Assembly (NCBI GenBank): GCA_902494375.1
Contig: CABUTL010000111.1
Coordinates: forward strand, 1-5,498
From: an uncultured Collinsella sp.
GTDB lineage: Bacteria; Actinomycetota; Coriobacteriia; Coriobacteriales; Coriobacteriaceae
Direction of reading: 5' to 3'
Length of the DNA stretch: 5,498 bases
Below, piece by piece: positions 1 through 5,498 of the stretch. The notes below the pieces were generated by a model that saw only the letters and a list, made by a program, of their open reading frames with translations, had not been told where the DNA came from and did no database searches. Made by a program: the position numbers and the translations under genes. Numbering within the stretch: the first letter of the stretch is position 1; each line of letters begins with the position of its first letter.

Positions 1-2780
1 GCGGGAACGCGGTCATGCACGCTTTTGAGCTCGTCTTTAAGCACCTTTTCGACATAGGGTAGAGATTCTCCCACCGGGATGGTGATATCTATGCTGGCGT
101 AAGAATTAAGTTTTGTCATGTTGGTGACATTCGAAATCGAGCTGTTGCGTAGGAGCAGGACATTGCCGTTGCCGTCATTGATCTTTGTGGTTCGCACGCC
201 AATCTCCATAACGGTGCCGGTATTGCCGCCAACCGAGATGACGTCTCCAACGCGGAACTCGCCTTCAAAGATAATAAAGAGCCCGCATAAGATATCCGTG
301 ATGAGGTCTTTGGCTCCAAAGGAGACGGCGAGCGTGATGATACCTGCCGAGGCTAAAAGCGTTGCGGTATCGACGCCCAAAACACCGAGGCACCAATAGA
401 GCATAGCGATGAGAGTTCCGTATTTTGTCAGGCTCGAGAGAAGTCGGCATATCGTCTCGCCGCGCGCTCCAAGCACATTGGACAACATGCGAAGAAGCGC
501 CTGCGCGATTGCGCACACTGTGAGAGCCACACAGGCGTACATGATCGAAGCGGTGAGCGCGAATATGTTGAGACCGTGCTGCCAGTCGTTGCCCAGGATA
601 TAGGTAAATACCGAGCGCGGGCCAAACAGAGCGTCTTTAAACAAGACGGCCAAAAAGACGATAAACACCGCGATGCCGGTAAACCATTTAAGGACTGTGC
701 CGAGTTTTTGCTCGGGGGTTTTGTCCTCCCATTTAAAGGAGATGTTGAGCCATCGGCTAATGGCGCTTTCGCTGTGTTTGACACGGCCGTCGGACGTCGT
801 GACGGTGATGTTGTGCCGTCTTGTCGCGAAATCGTCCTCGTGCTTCGAACGCTTTTCTTCGACTTTTATGGTGTCGAGCGTCAGCAACGGGTAGATAAGG
901 GCAAAGCAAATGGCGGCGATGATTCCGGTTGCGATTGTGAGCGGAACGCGCTGGTGCATAAAGGAGTCTTCGGGGGCCGCGACGTAAACGTAATAGTCGC
1001 CAGTCTCCAAGCAGGAGGCGTAGAGTTTTTGGTTGTCGATGTAGACGAAGTCGCTAAAGCCATCTGCAAGCTGCTCGTCAGTCAGTCCTATTTCGGATGC
1101 TTTTTTCCCAAGAAGAAGGTCGTTGGGATGATATGCGACGGTACCGTCTTTTTTCTCGATTGCAAAGGCGAAGCCTCCGGCGCCCGCCTTGATGCCATCG
1201 AGCACTGCGTCGATCTTGGTGCTCTTGAGCATTTCTTCTAAGCGCATGGGGCGCACGGCAATCTGCACGATTCCGTCTGCAATGCCATCCTGATCGTAGA
1301 GTGCGACTCCGATGTACTGATATGTCTCGCCGGTGGTTCTGTTGATAGAGAGAGGCTGTATATATTCATCCTTGCCGCCCAAAAGCGAGCGGAACTCGTA
1401 GGAGGAGTCACCGTACTTGGTCGAAAGGCTGTAGGATCGCTGCGACGTGCTCGAGCTCGTCATATTGCCGTTGCCGTCGTAGAGATAAATTGACTCGATG
1501 TTGAGCGTTTTTGCCATGCTGTGCAGGTCGGCTCGCGTGGCGAGCTCTGGATTGTGCTCAACGATGTAGGCGATAATGTGGCAGGCAGTGGCATAGTGCT
1601 CGCTATATTGCCTCGTAAGTTCATCCTCGCGCAGCGCATTATTTTTGAGCGTTTGATCAATCTGCTCTAAGCGCTCCCGATTGACCGTCGCCTGGCTCGA
1701 AAGGGCAAAGAGCGTTTGCATATAGAAGGTTACTGCCAAAAGTAAGACGAGTCCTGCAATGGACAAGGCTGTTGCGCGCCTGCCCACGGAGGGGCTAAAC
1801 CGAAGGCCGCGACCGATCTTGACGTATTCGTGATGGTCGTGGTCGTCATGTTCGTCATCCGCTAGGACAAACAGGTCATAGAGTGCCACGGCGGCGACGA
1901 CTGCGATGAAGGCAAAGAGGATGACGCCCACGGTGATGTTGCGCGCGGAGGCAGTATCGCTTTCGGGAATGGCGAGAATGTAATAGGTGTCATCGACCAA
2001 CTTGACGCGACAATACAGGCTTGTGTTTTTGGCGGAAGTGATGAATGTCTTGCCGTCCTCAAGATTGCCCACGTCGATGCCGTTGTCGAGTGCATCGGTA
2101 CCTATCATGTTCTGATCGGGATGGTAGGTGATCAGGTGCGTTTTTGCCGATACGGCGAGGACATATCCGTGACTGCCGAGCGAGATGTTCTTGAGCATGC
2201 TCTCGGCCGAGCCGGTGTCCTTGACAAGGGCGTGCAACTCTTGGGGATTTTGCTCTACGATAATCATGGTGTCGTCATCGATTTTGGCGGCATAGTATCG
2301 CATGAGCCAGTCTTGATCGGGGAGATCGACCTCAACGGGATCGGAGGGCTTGCCGGTCTCGAAGCACTGACGTAGCTGGTTGAAGCGGGCGCGGCTAAAA
2401 TCGGCTTTGGTGTCAGCCGCTTTGGCGATGATGGAGCCGTCACGTCGGGCAATGAGAACGTTATCGACCTTGAGCAGGTCCTTGAACTCGGCCATTTTGG
2501 CATCGGTCGCTTCATAACCGGCATCGTTGGCTGCCATAAATGCGATGCTTGCGGCACGCGTGCGATACAAGTCATCAAATGTTTGGGTGTTGTCTTTTGT
2601 TTCCGACCGGGCAGTCTTAACGAGATCGGGGAGTTCGGCGGCAACGCGATCGAATTCTAAAGCGTATTCCTCTTGCGATAGACGCGTTTGCATCGAGGCG
2701 AGTAGGAGTCCCATCGCTAACGTGCAGACGGCTACGGCAATGGCAAGCGCCACGGACTTCTGTTTTAGTCGCTTGGACAT
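1..2780 (-). CDS. Dual-Cache sensor / MscS-type mechanosensitive channel fusion (C-terminus cut by window edge)
   Basis: I read this frame codon by codon from the ATG at 2780 to the left edge: 926 residues, no stop, so the C-terminus is missing. Seen: TM1 about 9-29; an extracellular Cache-like domain about 30-280 with a YHP motif at 219-221; TM2 about 282-305; a cytoplasmic His/Asp-rich linker 308-318; TM3 about 336-359; a second Cache domain about 360-608 with YHP at 550-552; TM4 about 612-635; a charged cytoplasmic linker; then TM5 (~697-714), TM6 (~736-759), TM7 (~787-805) and the pore helix (~806-839). The pore helix contains LAVSFGAKDLITDILCG and runs into FRVGD (842-846) and the beta domain with NGNVLLLRN (871-879). 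Known: this is the MscS signature, and Cache domains bind small extracellular ligands. Inferred: a plasma-membrane channel whose gating or placement is tuned by ligands. It is second in an operon with the binding-protein gene. The MscS assignment is firm; the ligand is unknown. Confidence 0.9.
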   Translation of the reverse strand, partial: MSKRLKQKSVALAIAVAVCTLAMGLLLASMQTRLSQEEYALEFDRVAAELPDLVKTARSETKDNTQTFDDLYRTRAASIAFMAANDAGYEATDAKMAEFKDLLKVDNVLIARRDGSIIAKAADTKADFSRARFNQLRQCFETGKPSDPVEVDLPDQDWLMRYYAAKIDDDTMIIVEQNPQELHALVKDTGSAESMLKNISLGSHGYVLAVSAKTHLITYHPDQNMIGTDALDNGIDVGNLEDGKTFITSAKNTSLYCRVKLVDDTYYILAIPESDTASARNITVGVILFAFIAVVAAVALYDLFVLADDEHDDHDHHEYVKIGRGLRFSPSVGRRATALSIAGLVLLLAVTFYMQTLFALSSQATVNRERLEQIDQTLKNNALREDELTRQYSEHYATACHIIAYIVEHNPELATRADLHSMAKTLNIESIYLYDGNGNMTSSSTSQRSYSLSTKYGDSSYEFRSLLGGKDEYIQPLSINRTTGETYQYIGVALYDQDGIADGIVQIAVRPMRLEEMLKSTKIDAVLDGIKAGAGGFAFAIEKKDGTVAYHPNDLLLGKKASEIGLTDEQLADGFSDFVYIDNQKLYASCLETGDYYVYVAAPEDSFMHQRVPLTIATGIIAAICFALIYPLLTLDTIKVEEKRSKHEDDFATRRHNITVTTSDGRVKHSESAISRWLNISFKWEDKTPEQKLGTVLKWFTGIAVFIVFLAVLFKDALFGPRSVFTYILGNDWQHGLNIFALTASIMYACVALTVCAIAQALLRMLSNVLGARGETICRLLSSLTKYGTLIAMLYWCLGVLGVDTATLLASAGIITLAVSFGAKDLITDILCGLFIIFEGEFRVGDVISVGGNTGTVMEIGVRTTKINDGNGNVLLLRNSSISNVTNMTKLNSYASIDITIPVGESLPYVEKVLKDELKSVHDRVP

Positions 2781-2787
2781 GGGTGGA

Positions 2788-2794
2788 CTTCCTT
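2788..2794 (-). promoter_or_regulatory. Ribosome binding site of the MscS-fusion gene, overlapping the upstream stop codon
   Basis: On the minus strand the sequence reads AAGGAAG, then seven bases, then ATG at 2780. Its first two bases are the last two of the TAA stop (2793-2795) of the binding-protein gene. This fixes the start of the channel gene and suggests translational coupling of the two proteins. Confidence 0.75.
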
Positions 2795-3632
2795 AGTTCC
2801 ATTTCTCGATGAGCGTATCGATTGTTTTGTCTTTGAGCATTGAGCGTACTTCGGCGGCAACCTTGGGTGAAAGCTCAGAGCCCTTCTGCGTTGCGACGGC
2901 GTAGCGCTGTGGGTTGATGCCAAAATCGGGCAGGACGGTGCGCTCGTCATCGAGATAGGTTTTGGCAATTGCGCCATCGGTCGCCATGGCGTCGACGTCG
3001 CCGGCTTCCAATGCGCGGGAAAGCTCAGCGTAGCTTGCATATTGGCTCAGATGCCATGTGTCGTAGTCAATGTTGCCGCTCTTGGCATCCTGCTGCTGGG
3101 GGATGCCGTCCGAAAGCCCCAGCTCCAAAAACTTCGCGGCAAGTTGAGGTGCAGCGTTTGTTCCGGATACCGTGCCAATTGTTCCGCCCTTAAGCTGGGA
3201 GAAGGATTGGATGAGCGATGTATTTTCGACAACAAGAATTACCGAGTCAGTGTAATAGGCGGCAGAGAAGTCAAACAGCTTTTTGCGTTCGTCGCTTATC
3301 GAGTAGCACGCAATCAGGCAATCGACTTTTTCCGACGAGAGCATTTCTTCGCGTGTCTCGGGCGTTACGGATATAAACGAACAGCCTCCATAGCCAAGAC
3401 GGTTCGCCAACTCGTTGGCGAGGTCGATTTCGAATCCGTAGTATTTGCCGTTGTTGGGATTACGCTCGCTAAACCCGACGATATCCGAGCGGACGCCTAC
3501 GTTCAGCCTGGCCTTGCCGGACATGCCGGAATGACTGTTCGAGCAGGCTGGCAGTACCACGGCTGCCAGCGTGGCTCCGGCTGCCGAGATTGCCAACCGG
3601 CAGGCCTTTCGGCGTGTGACTGAATGGTCCAT
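2793..3632 (-). CDS. Family-3 (amino-acid type) extracellular solute-binding lipoprotein
   Basis: A 279-residue surface lipoprotein of the SBP_bac_3 family (GlnH-like). The leader has TRRK at 6-9, a hydrophobic stretch to 27 and a lipobox-like LPAC with the acceptor Cys at 30, so the mature part is about 249 residues, normal for the family. Family hallmarks visible: RLNVGVR (42-48), GFEIDLANELANRLG (66-80), SDERKKLFDFSAAYY (113-127) with Arg116 in the place of the ligand carboxylate-binding arginine, TVSGT (154-158), and near the C-terminus DVDAMATDG. Known: such proteins bind amino acids or similar polar solutes for ABC importers. Odd: no permease or ATPase gene follows; the next gene is a Cache-MscS channel. 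Start choice: ATGs lie at 3638 and 3632. GAGGA directly abuts the first but sits six bases before the second, so I prefer 3632. The ligand cannot be told from sequence alone. Confidence 0.9.
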   Translation of the reverse strand: MDHSVTRRKACRLAISAAGATLAAVVLPACSNSHSGMSGKARLNVGVRSDIVGFSERNPNNGKYYGFEIDLANELANRLGYGGCSFISVTPETREEMLSSEKVDCLIACYSISDERKKLFDFSAAYYTDSVILVVENTSLIQSFSQLKGGTIGTVSGTNAAPQLAAKFLELGLSDGIPQQQDAKSGNIDYDTWHLSQYASYAELSRALEAGDVDAMATDGAIAKTYLDDERTVLPDFGINPQRYAVATQKGSELSPKVAAEVRSMLKDKTIDTLIEKWN

Positions 3633-3638
3633 TTGCAT

Positions 3639-3643
3639 TCCTC
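3639..3643 (-). promoter_or_regulatory. Ribosome binding site that decides the binding-protein start
   Basis: The minus strand reads GAGGA, immediately followed by ATGCAAATG. Spacing is zero to the first ATG (3638) and six bases to the second (3632). Only the second is a workable distance, so the two extra residues of the longer frame are probably untranslated. Confidence 0.65.
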
Positions 3644-3665
3644 ACGACGAATGTTCAGTCCTTTA

Positions 3666-3671
3666 ATGATA
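3666..3671 (-). promoter_or_regulatory. Possible -10 element for the binding-protein/channel operon
   Basis: The minus strand reads TATCAT, five of six matches to the sigma-A -10 consensus, about 35 bases before the start codon. I see no convincing -35 box at 16-18 bases upstream (sequence there is GCTGTT-like), so this is a weak call. Confidence 0.25.
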
Positions 3672-3871
3672 CGGACGGGCAAGTATGGAACAGCCGCGAA
3701 GCGGCGGGTAAACGCAGGGTTGAGGTGGAGGGCAATCCTGACGGGATTTGGTGCTTTACCGCTAAATAGATGCCCGCATTCTGCAATGGACGGTGGGCCA
3801 TGTCGCATGTGGGACAATAGCGGACGGTTGGGTGCTGACATAAACGGCGCTCACGTATTCGTTTTGCTTGT

Positions 3872-3878
3872 TAAGGAG
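3872..3878 (+). promoter_or_regulatory. Ribosome binding site of rsmJ
   Basis: TAAGGAG, a strong Shine-Dalgarno sequence, lies five bases before the ATG at 3884 and supports that start. Confidence 0.8.
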
Positions 3879-3883
3879 TACCC

Positions 3884-4588
3884 ATGGGCGTCGTCGATCC
3901 CTTTTCTGTTGCTCGGGCCGCGGGGCTTGAGCTGACCGGGAAGTCCGAGGGACTCACGCTCACCGACGGCTCGATGGAGCTGCGTGCCGATTTTGCCCGC
4001 ATGCTCCCGCGGCTCAAGCAGGGTCGCTTGCAGCAAGAACTGCTGGTGAAGGCTTCGCGCATAAAAGGTGCCGAGCAACCGTGGGCAATCGATGCCACGG
4101 CAGGCTTTGGCGAGGATTCGCTGCTGTTGGCGGCCGCGGGCTTTACCGTCGATCTGTATGAGCAGGATTGCGTGATTGCGGCGCTCCTCAAGGATGCCTT
4201 GGATCGCGCGGCAGATGATCCGGCGCTTGCGGTTGCCGTGTCGCGTATGCGCTTACATGCGGGCGAGGACAGCATTGCTGGCCTTCGCCATACAGCTGAG
4301 CTGATCGGGCAGGGCGAGCTTGCCGCTCCCGACGTGGTGTATCTGGACCCCATGTTTCCCGGGCGCACCAAGAGCGCGGCGGTGAAAAAGAAGTTTCAGC
4401 TCTTGCACCATCTGGAACAGCCGTGCGCCGATGAGGAGACGCTAGTCGAAGCTGCGCTTGCGGTGCATCCGCGCAAGGTGGTTATCAAGCGACCGGTGAA
4501 GGGGCCACTGCTTGCCGGCGTTAAGCCGAGCTATCAACTTGCGGGCAAGGCCGTTCGTTACGATGTTTTGGTGCCGCCGCGCCCGTAG
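3884..4588 (+). CDS. rsmJ: 16S rRNA (guanine1516-N2)-methyltransferase, RsmJ-like
   Basis: A 234-residue class I SAM-dependent methyltransferase of the RsmJ (YhiQ, SAM_MT_4) family. In order: an N-terminal part with ELRADF (32-37) and a segment ending ASRIKG (57-62) that parallels the AVGIKG of E. coli RsmJ; SAM-binding motif I DATAGFGEDS (70-79); an acidic end of the second strand, LYEQ (91-94); the catalytic-type motif VVYLDPMFPGRTKSA (151-165); and VVIKRP (199-204) near the C-terminus. E. coli RsmJ is about 250 residues, so the length is right. Known: the family methylates N2 of G1516 in the small-subunit rRNA, in the cytoplasm. The specific base is inferred from homology. The gene stands alone: divergent from the transport/channel operon, convergent with the next gene, with its own strong ribosome binding site. 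Confidence 0.85.
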   Translation: MGVVDPFSVARAAGLELTGKSEGLTLTDGSMELRADFARMLPRLKQGRLQQELLVKASRIKGAEQPWAIDATAGFGEDSLLLAAAGFTVDLYEQDCVIAALLKDALDRAADDPALAVAVSRMRLHAGEDSIAGLRHTAELIGQGELAAPDVVYLDPMFPGRTKSAAVKKKFQLLHHLEQPCADEETLVEAALAVHPRKVVIKRPVKGPLLAGVKPSYQLAGKAVRYDVLVPPRP

Positions 4589-4604
4589 CTTGCGCGCGAT
4601 AGCT

Positions 4605-4636
4605 GGCGCTCCGTCAGTGCCGTGCCGAAGCGGCGC
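4605..4636. terminator. Two tandem hairpins in the convergent gap (possible bidirectional terminator)
   Basis: Between the rsmJ stop (4588) and the end of the facing gene (4637) lie two small stems: GGCGCT/AGTGCC (4605-4610 with 4616-4621, one G-U pair) and GTGCCG-AAG-CGGCGC (4622-4636, one G-U pair). Neither is followed by a run of T on either strand, so intrinsic termination is uncertain. Confidence 0.3.
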
Positions 4637-4933
4637 CTATTTCCAAGGGTGCGACGTCAGGTGCCATCCGCCGCAGTATTCGCATTTGTAGCAGGCCAAA
4701 CCACGCCGCCCGCGGTTTTCGCATTCGGCCATAACGGCCTCGGCCTCGGCGCGCGTGTCGTAACGGTTTTTGCGTTCGCACGACTTGTAGCGCCAGGCCT
4801 CATCGCGCTCGGCGTCCAGGGCGTCGCGGCGCTCGTCCTCGCGTGCAAACAGGTCGCTCATATCGCCGCCGGTAGCAGCGCCCAAAAACTCGCTTTTGGC
4901 CTTCGACCAGGCGGCTCGCTTTTTGCTCCCCAT
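4637..4933 (-). CDS. Small Cys-rich conserved protein, putative zinc-ribbon-like
   Basis: A 98-residue soluble protein. The N-terminal part (1-50) is charged and likely helical (KKRAAWSKAKSEF, then REDERRDALDAERDEAW). The C-terminal part holds SCERKNRYDTRAEAEA (51-66) and CYKCEYCGGWHLTSHPWK (81-98). I recall this basic-Tyr-Thr-Arg-x-Glu-Ala segment followed by C-x2-C-x-GWHLTS from small uncharacterised actinobacterial and phage proteins. C52, C81, C84, C87 and H91 are candidate metal ligands; no function is known to me. Start choice: an upstream ATG at 4966 would add 11 residues, but its first codons fall inside the inverted repeat at 4957-4988 and it lacks a good ribosome binding site. The ATG at 4933 has GAGGG ten bases before it. 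It converges on rsmJ and diverges from the GNAT gene. Confidence 0.75.
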   Translation of the reverse strand: MGSKKRAAWSKAKSEFLGAATGGDMSDLFAREDERRDALDAERDEAWRYKSCERKNRYDTRAEAEAVMAECENRGRRGLACYKCEYCGGWHLTSHPWK

Positions 4934-4956
4934 CTGCTTCGCGCCCTCTCCAAACG

Positions 4957-4988
4957 TTGGTATCATTGCTCAATCAAAGTGATACCAA
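4957..4988. promoter_or_regulatory. Perfect 9-bp inverted repeat between divergent genes (candidate operator / bidirectional promoter)
   Basis: TTGGTATCA (4957-4965) and TGATACCAA (4980-4988) are exact reverse complements separated by 14 bases. It lies upstream of both the small Cys-rich gene (start 4933) and the GNAT gene (start 5010). By symmetry both strands show TTGGTA, 17 bases, TGATAC: the first is a fair -35 box, the second a poor -10. No T-run follows on either strand, so a terminator is unlikely. A dimeric regulator site is the simplest reading. Confidence 0.55.
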
Positions 4989-5009
4989 TAAACGTGAGGT
5001 CGCCGCGTG

Positions 5010-5498
5010 ATGATCAGAAAAACCCTCGATACCGACATTCCCGCCGTCATGGCTATCTACGACGCTGCCCGCGCCTTTATGCGCGCGCATGGCAACGCCA
5101 CGCAATGGCCCGAGGGCACGCCTTCTGCCGAGCAGCTGGCTGCCGATATCGCCGCCGGTGGCAGCTATGTGTGCGAAGTCGACGGCCGCGTGGTGGCGAC
5201 GTTTGCCTTTTTACCGGGCCCGGACGAGTGCTATGACGTAATTGAGGACGGGCAATGGCGTAGCGACGCTCCATACGCCGTGCTGCACCGCGTGGCATCC
5301 GACGGCACCGTGCACGGTATCACGGCTGCGATGTTTGCCTTTGCCAAGGAGCGTGCCGATCACCTGCGCATCGACACGCATCAGGACAACCTGCCCATGC
5401 AGGGGGCGAGCATCAAGGCGGGGTTTGAGCGCGCCGGCATCGTGTATGTGTCGGACGGCACACCGCGTGTTGCGCTTGACTGGCTGCGCGAGGCATAA
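5010..5498 (+). CDS. GNAT family N-acetyltransferase
   Basis: A 162-residue cytoplasmic acetyltransferase using acetyl-CoA. It begins MIRKTLDTDIPAVMAIYDAA, the usual GNAT first strand and helix. Then come a small segment with QWPEGTPS (32-39), strands SYVCEVDGRVVATFAF (52-67), the acyl-CoA region LHRVASDGTVHGITAAMFAF (92-111), where a GTVHGI loop takes the place of the usual Q/R-x-x-G-x-G/A, and the C-terminal IDTHQDNLPMQ (121-131) followed by GFERAGIVYVSDGTPRVALD (138-157). This pattern matches a GNAT subfamily common in Firmicutes and Coriobacteriia whose substrate I do not know. Start: a GTG at 5007 lies directly before the ATG at 5010. GAGGT (4996-5000) is six bases from the GTG and nine from the ATG, so both are possible; I chose ATG. 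The gene is complete, with its stop at the window end. Confidence 0.88.
   Translation: MIRKTLDTDIPAVMAIYDAARAFMRAHGNATQWPEGTPSAEQLAADIAAGGSYVCEVDGRVVATFAFLPGPDECYDVIEDGQWRSDAPYAVLHRVASDGTVHGITAAMFAFAKERADHLRIDTHQDNLPMQGASIKAGFERAGIVYVSDGTPRVALDWLREA

Larger units (their letters stand above)
3639..3883. other. Divergent intergenic region between the binding-protein operon and rsmJ
   Basis: This 245-base stretch lies between two outward-facing starts and must hold both promoters. It contains a short hairpin, GCCGC-GAA-GCGGC (3693-3705), with no T-run after it. GACAAT (3813-3818) and CATAAA (3839-3844) are possible but unsupported -10 boxes for rsmJ. A plus-strand frame crosses it and runs into rsmJ out of frame, but it resembles no protein I know. 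I see no riboswitch or RNA gene. Confidence 0.4.

Noticed and set aside
576..1241. Long plus-strand open frame (221 codons) opposite the channel gene
   Set aside because: It lies antisense to a continuous minus-strand frame with clear Cache domain and TM segments. Its translation resembles no family, so it is a shadow frame.
3042..3623. 193-codon plus-strand frame opposite the binding-protein gene
   Set aside because: The minus strand encodes an unmistakable SBP_bac_3 protein here, and the plus-strand translation has no recognisable motif.
3693..3705. GCCGC-GAA-GCGGC hairpin as a terminator
   Set aside because: It sits upstream of both divergent genes, not after one, and no T-run follows on either strand.
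3624..3935. 103-codon plus-strand frame across the divergent gap into the start of rsmJ
   Set aside because: It begins inside the binding-protein leader, overlaps rsmJ out of frame, has no good ribosome binding site and no family resemblance.
3871..4371. 166-codon minus-strand frame opposite rsmJ
   Set aside because: Low-complexity Ser/Ala/Pro-rich translation typical of an antisense shadow of a GC-rich gene; rsmJ motifs are on the plus strand.
4952..4994. AAACG direct repeats (4952-4956 and 4990-4994) around the inverted repeat, like target-site duplications of a tiny mobile element
   Set aside because: Only five bases long, one side has an extra T, and the 33 bases between are too short for a known element. 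Chance is the simpler explanation.
4622..5236. 204-codon plus-strand frame over the Cys-rich gene and the start of the GNAT gene
   Set aside because: It crosses two better-supported genes in other frames and has no coherent domain; the C-x2-C motif is on the opposite strand.

Overview
The window looks like a GC-rich Gram-positive chromosome segment, most likely from a gut actinobacterium of the Coriobacteriia (Collinsella-like). This rests on codon style, a twin-arginine-type lipoprotein leader, and my recollection of protein families in that group; no database search was possible. There are no rRNA or tRNA genes, CRISPR arrays, insertion sequences or phage genes. Five protein genes account for almost all of the sequence.

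Left part (1-3632, minus strand): a two-gene operon. The promoter-proximal gene encodes a family-3 solute-binding lipoprotein. Twelve bases after it, with the Shine-Dalgarno sequence overlapping its stop codon, begins a very large membrane protein that runs off the left edge (926 codons present, no stop). That protein stacks two membrane-anchored extracellular sensor modules of the Cache type in front of an MscS-type mechanosensitive channel core. No ABC permease or ATPase gene is present. The pair therefore suggests a surface amino-acid-type binding protein that works with, or is sensed by, a ligand-responsive MscS channel. This is the most unusual content of the window.

Middle (3639-3883): a divergent intergenic region serving the operon to the left and, to the right, a clear homologue of RsmJ, the 16S rRNA guanine-N2 methyltransferase (3884-4588, plus).

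Right part (4589-5498): a short convergent gap with two small hairpins, then a small Cys-rich conserved protein on the minus strand (4637-4933), then a divergent GNAT acetyltransferase on the plus strand (5010-5498). The two divergent starts flank a perfect 9-bp inverted repeat with a 14-bp spacer (4957-4988), a strong candidate for a shared operator or bidirectional promoter. The rsmJ, small-protein and GNAT genes look like ordinary, independently transcribed single genes.
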